64,000 nucleotides of DNA from Pontibacter sp. HSC-36F09 (GCF_024171605.1 NZ_JALKAA010000005.1:248001-312000), one strand, 5' to 3'. Positions 26,847-36,214 are shown, counted from the first letter of the stretch. Notes: generated from the sequence alone by a model not told the origin. Translations and numbers: made by a program.

Positions 26847-28403
26847 TCAATTTAGTACGTAATTTTTGCTGATAGGACTGGATGAAGGCTGTTTCGGAAA
26901 ATAAATATCCCGGAAACTCTTTGTTTGTCCCTGCTCCACTCGTCTGAATATTTTGTCAGGTGTAATGCCTTCCAGCGCAGCAAATCCACAGGCCTCCATC
27001 ACCTCGATAGTCGACTTAATGGTGTTGCCGTGGAAGTTGGCCACACGCACTTTTTTATCAGCTACGTCCAGCCCCTGATACAGGTTCTTATCCTGTGTGG
27101 CTATACCTACCGGGCAGCGACCGGAGTCGCACTGCAGGGCTTGTATACAGCCCAGCGCGAACATCATGCCGCGGGCACTGTAACATATATCGGCTCCCAA
27201 TGAAATGGCCTTAATAATATCCACCCCCGTGATGATCTTGCCCGCCGCGATCAACTTGATCTCGTCACGCAGTCCGTATACCTCCAGCATGTGCTGCACG
27301 TAAGCCAGCGCATCGTAAAGCGGCATGCCCAGGCTGTCGGTAAACTCCAGCGGCGCCGCGCCGGTGCCACCCTCTGCCCCGTCAATCGTGATGAAGTCCG
27401 GGTAGATGCGGTTGTGCTTCATCTCCATGCACAATAGCTCAAACTCCTGCTTATTTCCTATACAGAGCTTGATGCCAATAGGTTTACCCTCTGACAGTAC
27501 ACGCAATTGCTCGATAAAGAGCAACATGGTGAACTGGTCGCTGAAAGCAGAGTGCGCCGGCGGAGAAGCTACCGTCGTATGAGGCTCCACCTTGCGGATG
27601 GCCGCAATCTCAGGCGTGTTTTTAGCGGCCGGCAGTATACCGCCGTGCCCTGGCTTGGCACCCTGCGACAACTTAATCTCCACCATTTTGATGTGCGGAT
27701 GGGACACCTGCTCCTGAAACAGCTTTTCAGAGAAGTTACCTTCTTTGTCGCGGCAGCCGAAATAGCCTGTACCGATCTGCCAGATCAGGTCACCGCCTCC
27801 CTCTATGTGGAAGGGACTTACGCCACCCTCGCCGGTGTTATGTGCAAAGCCGCCCAGTTTGGCACCAGCACTCAGGGCAGTCACGGCAGTTTTGCTCAAC
27901 GAACCGTAACTCATGGCCGAAATGTTATAAATAGAGGCGCTGTAGGGCTGCTTGCAGCGGCTACCCCCTACCGTCACGCGCAGGTCCTGGGCCTGCACAT
28001 GCGCCGGGAACATGGTATGGGCGATCCACTCAAAACCGGCTTCCTGGCTGTTGGCCTGCATCCCGAATGGCACCGTTTGGCGCACGTTTTTAGCACGCTG
28101 GTACACAATGGAGCGCTGCCGTCGGCTGAAAGGCTTTCCATCCAGGTCGGACTCAAAGAAATACTGCCGGATTTCCGGGCGGATGCTCTCAAAGAAATAG
28201 CGCAGGTACCCCACTAGCGGGTAGTTGCGCAGAATAGAATGCCTGCCCTGTCGGACGTTAGCCAGGTATAGCATGTGAAGCGGTAATATGGCCACCAATA
28301 GCCACAGGTACTGCCGTTCGAATACCGATAAAAACAAGGTAATCAGATAAGCTGATAAAAAGGCATATCCCATGGACTGCCTTACACTGACCTTACTTGC
28401 CAT
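26847..28403 (-). CDS. FMN-binding glutamate-synthase-like protein
   Basis: 518 residues. Two N-terminal hydrophobic segments (residues about 10-50, LSAYLITLFLSVFERQYLWL) anchor it to the membrane. The rest is the GltB central/FMN domain: MSYGSLSKTAVTALSAGAKL, the GEGGVSPFHIEGGGDLIWQI stretch, KLSQGAKPGHGG, ITIDGAEGGTGAAPLEF, and a cysteine-bearing GCIQALQCDSGRCPVGIATQ that would hold the Fe-S or substrate site. The glutaminase domain is absent, so the reaction is probably not classic glutamate synthesis; alternative electron-transfer or unidentified substrates are possible. The Rnk-like gene follows after one base. Confidence 0.92.
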   Translation of the reverse strand: MASKVSVRQSMGYAFLSAYLITLFLSVFERQYLWLLVAILPLHMLYLANVRQGRHSILRNYPLVGYLRYFFESIRPEIRQYFFESDLDGKPFSRRQRSIVYQRAKNVRQTVPFGMQANSQEAGFEWIAHTMFPAHVQAQDLRVTVGGSRCKQPYSASIYNISAMSYGSLSKTAVTALSAGAKLGGFAHNTGEGGVSPFHIEGGGDLIWQIGTGYFGCRDKEGNFSEKLFQEQVSHPHIKMVEIKLSQGAKPGHGGILPAAKNTPEIAAIRKVEPHTTVASPPAHSAFSDQFTMLLFIEQLRVLSEGKPIGIKLCIGNKQEFELLCMEMKHNRIYPDFITIDGAEGGTGAAPLEFTDSLGMPLYDALAYVQHMLEVYGLRDEIKLIAAGKIITGVDIIKAISLGADICYSARGMMFALGCIQALQCDSGRCPVGIATQDKNLYQGLDVADKKVRVANFHGNTIKSTIEVMEACGFAALEGITPDKIFRRVEQGQTKSFRDIYFPKQPSSSPISKNYVLN

Positions 28404-28875
28404 GATAAAAAATAAGTGAAAATGAGTTAAATAAAGGGAATTTGTTAAACCAGAAATATATAATTGCCAGTTTTGTTTGCAGGAGGCCAGAGCTGTAAGC
28501 TCCGGCTTACTAGTTAAAGGCCTTGGGGGAGGAAAGAAAGTTAAGGCAATAGCCGTTCAATTCATCACACATTGCGACATGATGAGAAGCTGCTACAAGT
28601 CCCGAAGCAGGTATAGCAAGCCAAAAAGAAAGGTATCTGCCAGATGGCCTCATAATCTTTATGATTGATACTGCAAAGTTAGCGGAAAGAAAAGGAGAAA
28701 ACACAAAAATCAGCCACTAATAATTATAAGTCGCCGTATTTTGGCTCCAATTGCAGGACAACGAACCAACTTTACGTTTTATTTCTAAAATACAATTCAT
28801 AAGCCTATAACGGGTATAACCTTAATCTCTATATAGCGTTAAGAAACTTAAGTTTAACTCTTCAGGCTAACAAAC
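28404..28875. other. Intergenic region with a short REP-like inverted repeat
   Basis: 472 bases. GCCAGAGCT and AGCTCCGGC (28486-28506) form an imperfect inverted repeat around GTA, a REP-like motif. One octamer copy lies near 28603. I see no RNA gene. The right end is A/T-rich and probably contains the promoter of the tiny gene at 28876. Confidence 0.45.
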
Positions 28876-29007
28876 ATGATGCGCTTTACGAAAATCTCCT
28901 CTCTCCTGCTTATCGGTACCACATTTGGCTTTTTCATGAAAGGCTGGATGTCACCGGAGCAACTCCAAATGGACCTCCACGAAGAAGACATACACCTGTA
29001 TCTCTAG
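28876..29007 (+). CDS. 43-residue secreted or membrane peptide
   Basis: The frame reads MMRFTKISSLLLIGTTFG and ends HEEDIHLYL, stop at 29005-29007. A basic N-terminus and a hydrophobic helix (SSLLLIGTTFGFFM) suggest membrane insertion or secretion. The acidic EED motif followed by a hydrophobic end recalls the 53-residue protein at 26145. A strong terminator follows at 29036, which supports real transcription. Family unknown. Confidence 0.5.
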   Translation: MMRFTKISSLLLIGTTFGFFMKGWMSPEQLQMDLHEEDIHLYL

Positions 29008-29035
29008 ACTTGCGACTATTGTTTTGATAAATTAC

Positions 29036-29062
29036 AAAGCAGGTTTTACGACCTGCTTTTTT
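29036..29062 (+). terminator. Terminator after the 43-residue gene
   Basis: AAAGCAGGT and ACCTGCTTT pair around TTTACG, followed by further T residues. Confidence 0.8.
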
Positions 29063-29149
29063 ATCATCGTACAGTTCCAGTAGGTTAATCGCCCCATTAC
29101 GCGTACCTTTAGCACCCGAAAATAAATCCTATCATTTATACCATTGTAC

Positions 29150-29749
29150 ATGATACAACACGAAAAAATAAGCTACATTATTGGCCGCGACATGGCTGCC
29201 AACCTTAAAAAACAGGGTATCGAGATCGAAGCGGAGGCATTCATGAAAGGCCTGAAAGAAGTCATTGCCGGCCAGCCTTCCTCTTTGTCTGATCAGGAAA
29301 TTCAGATGGCCATGATGGCGCTGCAGCAGGAAATGCAACAGAAACAGGGTGCCAAAGGCGGTGAGAACCAGAAAACCGGTGAGGCCTTTTTAGCTGAAAA
29401 TAAAAACAAGGAAGGTATCAAGACACTGCCAAGCGGTCTGCAGTACCAGGTGCTGGAGGAAGGCACGGGCAAGTCGCCAGCTGCCTCCGACAAAGTAACG
29501 ACGCATTATCATGGCACTTTGATTGACGGCACCGTGTTCGACTCAAGCTACGAGCGCGGACAGCCGGCTACCTTCCCGGTAAATGGCGTGATCGCAGGCT
29601 GGACAGAGGCACTTCAACTGATGAAAGAAGGTGCCAAGTGGAGACTGTTCATTCCATCGGAACTGGCCTACGGGTCACAAGGTGCCGGTGAAGCCATCGG
29701 GCCAAACACAACCCTTATTTTTGACGTGGAACTGATCTCCGTACACTAG
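29150..29749 (+). CDS. FKBP-type peptidyl-prolyl isomerase
   Basis: I chose the ATG at 29150 (199 residues); a TTG two codons upstream is unlikely. Residues 1-90 form the FKBP N-terminal dimerisation helices seen in FklB/Mip/FkpA (MAANLKKQGIEIEAEAFMKG). Residues about 95-199 are the isomerase domain, with VTTHYHGTLIDGTVFDSSYE, PVNGVIAGWTEALQLMKEG and IPSELAYGSQGAGEAIGPNT, all conserved. No signal peptide is seen, so it is cytoplasmic, like FklB. It speeds proline isomerisation in protein folding. Confidence 0.94.
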   Translation: MIQHEKISYIIGRDMAANLKKQGIEIEAEAFMKGLKEVIAGQPSSLSDQEIQMAMMALQQEMQQKQGAKGGENQKTGEAFLAENKNKEGIKTLPSGLQYQVLEEGTGKSPAASDKVTTHYHGTLIDGTVFDSSYERGQPATFPVNGVIAGWTEALQLMKEGAKWRLFIPSELAYGSQGAGEAIGPNTTLIFDVELISVH

Positions 29750-29772
29750 TCCTTGCAGGGCATATAATAATA

Positions 29773-29820
29773 AAGAGGTCCGGCCGCGTGATAAACGCAC
29801 TGCCGGACCTCTTCTTTTTT
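29773..29820 (+). terminator. Terminator after the FKBP gene
   Basis: AAGAGGTCCGGC and GCCGGACCTCTT pair around a 17-base loop, followed by CTTTTTT. The next gene, STAS-like protein 1, converges from the right. Confidence 0.85.
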
Positions 29821-29834
29821 AGATTACGCTATAC

Positions 29835-30326
29835 CTAGGCCGTCTTCAGATCCGTTTCCGCCATCTCGTGCAGCCAGCGTCGACTCTCCTCCTGGTACAG
29901 AAAATGGTGGATGATCATAAAGTTATCACCGTCTATCAACTCGTCTCCGTTTATTTCATTTACCAGGCTGTTGTAAGCAAACACCGGCATCACGATCGCC
30001 ACGAACACATTTTTGTTTACAGCGCGCAGCACCTGCGGAAAAATATACTTGAACACCCACTGCTGATCCTCTTTTTCGATGGATAGCCTGTTTTGGAGGT
30101 CCATAATCCACTTTTGGGGCTTGTAGGTCAGGACCATGTACATGATGTGGGCGTATCCCTGACGCAGCTCATTGGAGCTTACCTCTCCTTCCCACTTAAT
30201 ATAAAGTGTTTGCTCTTCATGATTGTACTTAAGTACAAGCTGCTCCTGCAACACACGCCGGCTCTTGTCCTTTACCGAAAAATGTCTGCTAAAAGCATTG
30301 GCACCAATCAAATTGTCTCTGTACAT
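29835..30326 (-). CDS. STAS/SpoIIAA-like protein, paralog 1
   Basis: 163 residues. From residue about 25 it has alternating beta strands and helices with WIMDLQNRLSIEKEDQQWVF, then KYIFPQ and FVAIVMPVFAYNSLV. It shares the pattern D(L/I)...L..E...W.....(F/Y)PQ with the proteins at 32096-32539 and 34800-35213. The three resemble SpoIIAA/STAS-like folds of Bacteroidota, but no phosphorylatable serine motif is clear. The stop codon overlaps the octamer AGGTATAG (minus strand, 29836-29829). It is divergent from glutamate dehydrogenase. Function unknown. Confidence 0.75.
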   Translation of the reverse strand: MYRDNLIGANAFSRHFSVKDKSRRVLQEQLVLKYNHEEQTLYIKWEGEVSSNELRQGYAHIMYMVLTYKPQKWIMDLQNRLSIEKEDQQWVFKYIFPQVLRAVNKNVFVAIVMPVFAYNSLVNEINGDELIDGDNFMIIHHFLYQEESRRWLHEMAETDLKTA

Positions 30327-30641
30327 GGTAGGATCAGGTTATGCGGCGATTGGCCATTAAGTAGTAAGCATGAGTGAATTAATTTAACGAAACCCAGCTG
30401 ACAAGGATTATATTATAAACAAAGATGTAATATTTATATATCATTAACAAAATATAGTTAAATATTTTATTGGATTCATATAGTAGACTTGTCTAACTGG
30501 CTTATTAACAAGTAGCTAAACCACTAAATTATTTTGCCTTAATCATAACCGGATACTGAAACAAAAGCCTTTAAGCAAACAAATTACCCCGGCAGACGTT
30601 CTAAACACATTTAATGCATTCACCAAAAAACATATACTCGT
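30327..30641. other. A/T-rich divergent promoter region before glutamate dehydrogenase
   Basis: 315 bases, strongly A/T-rich between 30410 and 30560. It lies between the leftward STAS-like gene and rightward gdh. I see no ORF or RNA gene. A TAAATTATTTTG stretch (30524-30535) approximates a -7 element, but the spacing to a -33 element is not convincing. Confidence 0.4.
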
Positions 30642-32066
30642 ATGGCAAACACCGACAATGAGGGCAGAAAATTTCTGGAGAGCGTGCACCAGTTCTTCGA
30701 CCACGCTGCCAGTTATTCAAAACTAGATCCTGGTATTCTGGCACAGATCAAGACCTGCAACAGCGTTTATAAAGTGTCGTTTCCGGTAGAGATTGACGGC
30801 CGTGTAGAAGTGTTCGAAGGCATCAGGGTACAGCACAGCCACCACAAGCTTCCGTCTAAAGGCGGTATCCGATTTAGCATGCAGGTAGATGAGGACGAGG
30901 TGAAGGCACTTGCAACTATCATGACATTTAAGTGCGCCGTAGTAGACGTTCCCTTTGGTGGTGCCAAAGGTGGCGTTAAGATCAACCCGCGCACCAGCTC
31001 TGTGAAAACACTTGAGAAGGTAACACGCCGTTATGCTGCTGAACTAATCAAAAGAAACCTGATCGGACCAGGTATGGACGTGCCGGCTCCTGACTATGGC
31101 ACGGGTAGCCGTGAAATGGCCTGGATCGCTGATACATACCAGGCTCTCAAGTATGGCGAAACCAATGCGCTAGGCTGCGTAACAGGTAAACCCGTTGGGC
31201 AGGGAGGTATACGTGGTCGTGCAGAAGCCACTGGCTTAGGTATATTCTATGGTATACGCGAAGCTTTCAGCGATACGGACCTGATGAAAAAAGCAGGTAT
31301 AGAAGGCAATACCATGGAAGGCAAGCGCATTATTGTGCAAGGCCTGGGCAATGTGGGCTACAATGCTGCCAATTTCTGCCAGCAGGACGGCGCCATCATC
31401 ATCGGTATAGCCGAGCGCGAAGGGGGCATTTATAACTCCAATGGCATTGATGTGGCCGAGGCCTTTAAACATCGTAGCGAAACGGGCTCTATCCTGAACT
31501 TCGGACAGTGCAAGAACTTCGAAAACTCTGCCGATTTGCTGGAAGAAGAGTGCGACGTGCTGCTGCCTGCTGCGCTTGAAAACCAGATCAACGCGAACAA
31601 TGCCGCCCGCATCAAAGCCAAAATAGTGGCGGAAGGTGCTAACGGACCCGTTACCCGCGATGCTGAGAAAATTTTGCTTCAGAAAGGCATCATCATTATA
31701 CCTGACCTGTACATCAATGCGGGCGGCGTAACGGTTTCTTACTTCGAGTGGCTCAAGAACCTGTCAAACGTGCGCTTTGGGCGTATGGGCAAGCGGGCAG
31801 AAGAAGCCAGCCACCGCCGATTGGTTAACGCGATTGAAAGCGCCTCCGGTAAGAGCATGTCAACACACGAGCGCAACCTGCTTATACAGGGCTCTGACGA
31901 GATCAGCCTGGTGCGCTCCGGACTGGAGGACACCATGATCAACGCCTATCACGAGATCAGAGGGGTGATGAACAGAAAAGACATTGAAGACATGCGGACG
32001 GCCGCTTTCCTTTCCGCTATCGAAAAGATTGGGGTAAGCTACGAAGCACTCGGAATTTTCCCTTAA
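30642..32066 (+). CDS. gdhA: Glutamate dehydrogenase (Glu/Leu/Phe/Val family)
   Basis: 474 residues. It oxidatively deaminates glutamate (or related amino acids) to 2-oxoglutarate and ammonia. Substrate and catalytic lysines are visible: Lys73 (PSKGGIRFS), Lys97 (MTFKCAVVDVPFGGAKGG) and Lys109 in the same stretch, with GPGMDVPAPDYGTGSREM. The dinucleotide fold is IVQGLGNVGYNAANF. Substrate preference and NAD/NADP use cannot be settled, although the dimension and sequence fit glutamate dehydrogenase. The gene sits between two of the three STAS-like paralogs. Confidence 0.94.
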   Translation: MANTDNEGRKFLESVHQFFDHAASYSKLDPGILAQIKTCNSVYKVSFPVEIDGRVEVFEGIRVQHSHHKLPSKGGIRFSMQVDEDEVKALATIMTFKCAVVDVPFGGAKGGVKINPRTSSVKTLEKVTRRYAAELIKRNLIGPGMDVPAPDYGTGSREMAWIADTYQALKYGETNALGCVTGKPVGQGGIRGRAEATGLGIFYGIREAFSDTDLMKKAGIEGNTMEGKRIIVQGLGNVGYNAANFCQQDGAIIIGIAEREGGIYNSNGIDVAEAFKHRSETGSILNFGQCKNFENSADLLEEECDVLLPAALENQINANNAARIKAKIVAEGANGPVTRDAEKILLQKGIIIIPDLYINAGGVTVSYFEWLKNLSNVRFGRMGKRAEEASHRRLVNAIESASGKSMSTHERNLLIQGSDEISLVRSGLEDTMINAYHEIRGVMNRKDIEDMRTAAFLSAIEKIGVSYEALGIFP

Positions 32067-32095
32067 TCAGGTTAGCGTAAACGCAGAACCAGAGG

Positions 32096-32539
32096 TCAGG
32101 ATTTTGTCGCTATGACAAGGTCCTGGCCTTTTTGCATATACATCAACCAATCCATCGCTTCCTCCTTGTCCGTGAAGTAATTGAAGTGAATGAAATCATG
32201 CACCGGTAGCAGCGGCGATGCGATGTAGTTGTTGACCAGCGCCTTAAAATGACATTCTGAGAAGATAACGGCTGCGTAGATGTCTTCGCCGATTATGTCG
32301 GATACCTGCGGGTAGTACTCACGGCTCAGCCAGGCCTCCTGCTCCGCATCCAGAGGACCAATGCGTGATATGTCAGTGGTATAATAGCAGATCTTTGGAT
32401 TGGTCTTTACAAATTGCAGCACCTGCCAGTATAGATTTCTGAACTGCTCCATACCCGGATTCAATTTCCAACTTATGCACAGTACGTTGGCTTCCTTCGA
32501 ATAGTGAACAAATGCATAGGACGAATCACTGATAACCAT
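32096..32539 (-). CDS. STAS/SpoIIAA-like protein, paralog 2
   Basis: 147 residues. It has the same motif order as paralogs 1 and 3: TTDISRIGPLDAEQEAWLSR, then EYYPQ, then IYAAVIFSECHFKALVNN and a C-terminal EEAMDWLMYMQ helix. It converges with gdh (29 bases between stops). A 356-base gap follows on its 5' side. Cellular role unknown; a protein-protein interaction role in a regulatory cascade is only a family-based guess. Confidence 0.72.
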   Translation of the reverse strand: MVISDSSYAFVHYSKEANVLCISWKLNPGMEQFRNLYWQVLQFVKTNPKICYYTTDISRIGPLDAEQEAWLSREYYPQVSDIIGEDIYAAVIFSECHFKALVNNYIASPLLPVHDFIHFNYFTDKEEAMDWLMYMQKGQDLVIATKS

Positions 32540-32895
32540 AGAGTAAACTGCTTGGTTTCTGGTATTTATATTCGAAATATAATATGTTATTTAATTCTGT
32601 GCAACTACTAACCCTTAAAAATTTACTAATACCAGTCCTATTTCAACTCTGACATATTCCTCGAAAATGATGCTATTTTAATTATCCATAATGGAATTGC
32701 CATATTTATATTCTTTTTCCACAAATCTCACTTAACCTGTTCCTGCTATTCACTTAAGCGGATGATGCCACTAGCTTCTCCGGAAGTGTAAATTAGCTTC
32801 ACCTGACTGAGGCAACACTGTGACAGATATCTAATTAAAAGGCGACGCTCGTTATAAAGCGTCGCCTTTTTAAAGTACTTGAAGACTTTAGAAGC
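32540..32895. other. Intergenic region with a terminator for the M61 peptidase gene
   Basis: 356 bases. No gene is visible. The left half is A/T-rich and probably carries the promoter of STAS-like paralog 2. At 32837-32871 AAAAGGCGACGCT and AGCGTCGCCTTTT form a bidirectional terminator, best assigned to the leftward M61 peptidase gene that ends at 32896. Confidence 0.6.
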
Positions 32896-34698
32896 TTAAC
32901 CCTGCTTCAGCCACTTATTGTAGATTTTTTGTTGCAGGGCTGTTGGTTTCTCCATCCGCTCAAATTTATAGCGAACGCTTTTGTCTGCCAAGATCGGAAT
33001 TTGCAGCTCCAGCAGCTTCCCATCGCGCACAACAGTTACCGGTACTTGATCACCAATCGCGCGCCCACTGATCAACGGAGAAATGTCGCTTTCCACTCTG
33101 TATCCGTCAATAGCGATCAGCTCGTCGTTTACGTTCAGGCCGCCCTCATAGGTACTGCTGCTGCGAGCCACGGTTTTTACAATAGTGCGGCCGTTTTCCA
33201 AGGCTGTACCGGCGCCCCAGTTCAGGTTGAGCACGCCTTCATTTTGGTTGACAAGGCGCAGACCGGCTGCCTCGAAATACTGATTGTAATCGGGTGTTTT
33301 GGTGCCGTGTACATAATTCTGGAAGAAATCATCCAGCTTGCGACCTGCAAAGCGTTCCAGCGCCTCTTTAAATTCCTGCTCGGTAAAGCCACGGTTCAGC
33401 TTCGTGTAGTAGCGGTCGTACATGTAGCGCATCACATCGTCCAGGCTCTTGTCACCTTTGGTATTTTTCATGATCTCCATGTTGAGCAACTGCCCAAGCA
33501 CACCGCCTTTGGTATAATAGGATACTTCTGCATTGTTCGTGTTCTCATTGCGTCGGTAGTACTTGATCCAGGCATCGAAGCTGGATTCTGCCACTGTCTG
33601 TACCTGGTTGCCCGGCATGTTCTCCACTGAGGTGATGCTGCCCGCCACTACATCCAGGTAGCGTTGTGTACTCATCAGTCCGGCCCGCTGGGTGAGCAGA
33701 TCGTCGTAATAGCTGGTAATGCCCTCAGAAACCCATAACAAACGGGTATAGTTTTCTTTGTCGTAATCGAAGGGGCCAAGCGGGGCCGGACGCATACGCT
33801 TCACATTCCAGAGGTGGAAGTATTCGTGGGCAACCAGCGCCATAAATCCGGTATAGCCCTGCTCGGTGCCATAGTTCCAACGGCTTGTCTGTAGTGTAGT
33901 AGAATTGAGGTGTTCCAGTCCGCCGCCTCCGCGGTGCAGGTTATGCACAATGAACACGTAGCGGTCAACAGGCAGCTTGCCCATCAGGCTGATGCACTCC
34001 TCCACCACTTTTTTCATGTCGGCCAGCAAACGCGCTGGCTCGTAGTTGCCTTCGCCGTACATGGCTACTTCGTGGGGCACACCACCCGCTTCAAAACGCA
34101 GAACTTCATGGTTGCCAATCTCCAGCGGAGAGTCAGCCAGCACGTCGTAGTCAGGAAAGGTATAGGTAAAGTTGCCGGTACTCTTGAGGCCAGTAGAAAC
34201 AGTTTTCCAGTCTTTATAAGGTTGCACCACGAGTGTGCCCTGTTGCTTTTGATAGCCTTCCGGGTACATGAACATGCTGGTACCGTTCACATAGCCATGG
34301 GATGCATCCAGAAAACTGGTACGCACACTCATCTCAAAAGCGTATACCTTATAGTGCACCCGCACGGCATCCGCCTTATTGCTGTACACACGCCAGGTGT
34401 TTTTGCTGATCTTCTCGTGCCGCAGTGCCTTACCTGATTTGTCAGTGGCGCTGAAGCCCTCCACATTTTTAGCGAACTCCCGCACCAGGTATGAGCCCGG
34501 AGCCCAAACCGGCATTTTATAATCGATGTAATTTAGTCGGGCACCGCTTAGCTCCACCTCTACCTCAAAATAATGGGTATACGGCTCCGGCATCGACAAG
34601 GTATAGCGCAGGTCGGCTGCGAGTGCCGGGAGAACGGTTATGAAAAAGAAGCAGAAGGATAAGAAAAGGTATAGGATAGAATGCCTTGGGTGATACAT
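32896..34698 (-). CDS. M61 family (glycyl aminopeptidase-like) metallopeptidase with PDZ
   Basis: 600 residues. A signal peptide (LYLFLSFCFFFITVLPALAA) exports it to the periplasm or surface. The M61 N-terminal domain is followed by GGGGLEHLNSTTLQ and the zinc site H291-E292-Y-F-H295 (VAHEYFHLWNVKRMRP), with the third ligand Glu325 in WVSEGITSYY. A PDZ domain lies near residues 490-560 (GGLNVNDELIAIDGYRVES). Family members remove N-terminal glycine or alanine from peptides. It is 101 bases upstream of STAS-like paralog 3. Confidence 0.94.
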   Translation of the reverse strand: MYHPRHSILYLFLSFCFFFITVLPALAADLRYTLSMPEPYTHYFEVEVELSGARLNYIDYKMPVWAPGSYLVREFAKNVEGFSATDKSGKALRHEKISKNTWRVYSNKADAVRVHYKVYAFEMSVRTSFLDASHGYVNGTSMFMYPEGYQKQQGTLVVQPYKDWKTVSTGLKSTGNFTYTFPDYDVLADSPLEIGNHEVLRFEAGGVPHEVAMYGEGNYEPARLLADMKKVVEECISLMGKLPVDRYVFIVHNLHRGGGGLEHLNSTTLQTSRWNYGTEQGYTGFMALVAHEYFHLWNVKRMRPAPLGPFDYDKENYTRLLWVSEGITSYYDDLLTQRAGLMSTQRYLDVVAGSITSVENMPGNQVQTVAESSFDAWIKYYRRNENTNNAEVSYYTKGGVLGQLLNMEIMKNTKGDKSLDDVMRYMYDRYYTKLNRGFTEQEFKEALERFAGRKLDDFFQNYVHGTKTPDYNQYFEAAGLRLVNQNEGVLNLNWGAGTALENGRTIVKTVARSSSTYEGGLNVNDELIAIDGYRVESDISPLISGRAIGDQVPVTVVRDGKLLELQIPILADKSVRYKFERMEKPTALQQKIYNKWLKQG

Positions 34699-34799
34699 GC
34701 GGTTTAGTTGGATTGATGTTTAAAAGCTATCCGGCATTTTACGATAAAAAGCCTGCTTTTCAAAATCCGCATAATCCAGGTATAGCCCGACTGATCGGC

Positions 34800-35213
34800 T
34801 TAGGCACACTCCGACTGGCGATGATCGAGCCATTCGATGGCCCCCTGCAAGTCGCAAAAAGTATTCATGATAATGAAGGAATTATAGCTTTTCAGCCCCA
34901 ACAGCCCCGATTCTCTGATCATGTCACCGTAACAACGCTCGTCTACCACCAAGGCTACATGATTGTCTGTGCCCAAGTGCATCATGATCTGGGGAAAAAT
35001 CTGCACCTGCAACCAGGTTTCCTCTTCTTCGCTAAGCTTTCCAATGCTGCGAAGGTCAAATAACCATAACTTGATCCGATGATCCTTGGCAAACTGCAAC
35101 GCCTTGAGCAATCCCCCCCTAAAATCCTGTGACTGCATATTCCGGTCGAACCGTAACTCCAACCTGTCTGCTACAAATCTTACTTCACAAGTATCCGCCT
35201 TAAACAATTCCAT
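34800..35213 (-). CDS. STAS/SpoIIAA-like protein, paralog 3
   Basis: 137 residues. The core KLWLFDLRSIGKLSEEEETW, then LQVQIFPQ, then VALVVDERCYGDM aligns well with paralogs 1 and 2. It is the shortest and the clearest STAS-like member. The gene is followed by the M61 peptidase on the same strand with a 101-base gap. The A/T-rich 35214-35478 region upstream separates it from the divergent NlpC/P60 gene. Function unknown. Confidence 0.73.
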   Translation of the reverse strand: MELFKADTCEVRFVADRLELRFDRNMQSQDFRGGLLKALQFAKDHRIKLWLFDLRSIGKLSEEEETWLQVQIFPQIMMHLGTDNHVALVVDERCYGDMIRESGLLGLKSYNSFIIMNTFCDLQGAIEWLDHRQSECA

Positions 35214-35478
35214 CCTCTAAGATTTAAACTGTCTACAATATTATTAATTATATTATAATTTTTAAAACAATTATACCAAAATGTTTTTATTAAGAGATCT
35301 TTATTATATGAATAGCCTAAATTAGCCGATTAACGGCCTTTAATTTCCTGTTAAATCAGCATGACTGCTTGACTATGATAAGTTTAGCTCATGTCTACGA
35401 GGCTGTTACCATCAACTATCCGGGAATTATGGCACGATATTTCCATAGGTTATGTTAAGAAACCTAAACCCTACTGCT

Positions 35479-36114
35479 ATGAAAAAGATATTTGCCTTAA
35501 TGCTTGCCCCAGTCGTACTATTGTTGATTCTCATGTCAGCGGATGGTGATCGGGCAGCATCTCCAACTGAAGAAACAAACCGGATGCATTTTGCCAGTGT
35601 AAGAACTGACAAACCAGAACCCGGAATAAATAACGCTAGTTCAGTAGAGCCTATTGCAGCTATCAAAGCTGAAAGAACTTCATCGAAGAAAGCTACTGAA
35701 GCTGAGTGGATAAACGCACGTGGCACCACCCCGACAGATGACTTAATCGCTTATGCCTTGACCTTAATGGGAACCCCTTATAAATATGGCGGCACAAGCG
35801 ACAGCGGTTTTGACTGCTCCGGTTTTACATCGCATGTTTACCAGGAGTTTGATGTGCTGGTGACGCGTTCTTCAACTACACAGTCTGAGGATGGTCAATC
35901 GGTATCGAGGGATGAGGCGCGACCGGGAGATCTGGTTATATTTACGGGTACAGATCCGAAGGTACGTGAACCAGGTCATGTGGGTATTGTTATCTCTGAA
36001 CCAGGGGACACCATTAGTTTTGTGCACTCCTCTTCTAACGGCGGTGTTAAAATCAGCCAGGTAGAAGGCACAGGGTATGATGTCCGTTTCCTGGATGTTA
36101 GACGCGTAATGTAA
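35479..36114 (+). CDS. NlpC/P60 family cell-wall hydrolase
   Basis: I chose the ATG at 35479 (211 residues), which gives the hydrophobic N-terminus KKIFALMLAPVVLLLILMSA (signal peptide or anchor). Residues 25-85 are a disordered linker. The NlpC/P60 domain follows, with catalytic Cys113 (DSGFDCSGFTSHVYQEF), the His in EPGHVGIVISEP and the polar third residue in FVHSSSNGG. It probably cleaves peptidoglycan stem peptides. The stop codon TAA overlaps an AGGTATAG octamer (36114-36121). Confidence 0.94.
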   Translation: MKKIFALMLAPVVLLLILMSADGDRAASPTEETNRMHFASVRTDKPEPGINNASSVEPIAAIKAERTSSKKATEAEWINARGTTPTDDLIAYALTLMGTPYKYGGTSDSGFDCSGFTSHVYQEFDVLVTRSSTTQSEDGQSVSRDEARPGDLVIFTGTDPKVREPGHVGIVISEPGDTISFVHSSSNGGVKISQVEGTGYDVRFLDVRRVM

Positions 36115-36165
36115 GGTATAGGCTAAACATAAAATCGCGGTAATTACGTAAGACACACTATATAG

Positions 36166-36196
36166 CCCGACTGGCATTCGCTGGTCGGGCAATTTT
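36166..36196 (+). terminator. Terminator after the NlpC/P60 gene
   Basis: GCCCGAC and GTCGGGC pair around TGGCATTCGCTG, followed by AATTTT. It lies about 50 bases after the stop and just before the next start, so it may be partial. Confidence 0.6.
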
Positions 36197-36214
36197 CAGC
36201 TAAAAGAAATAGAT

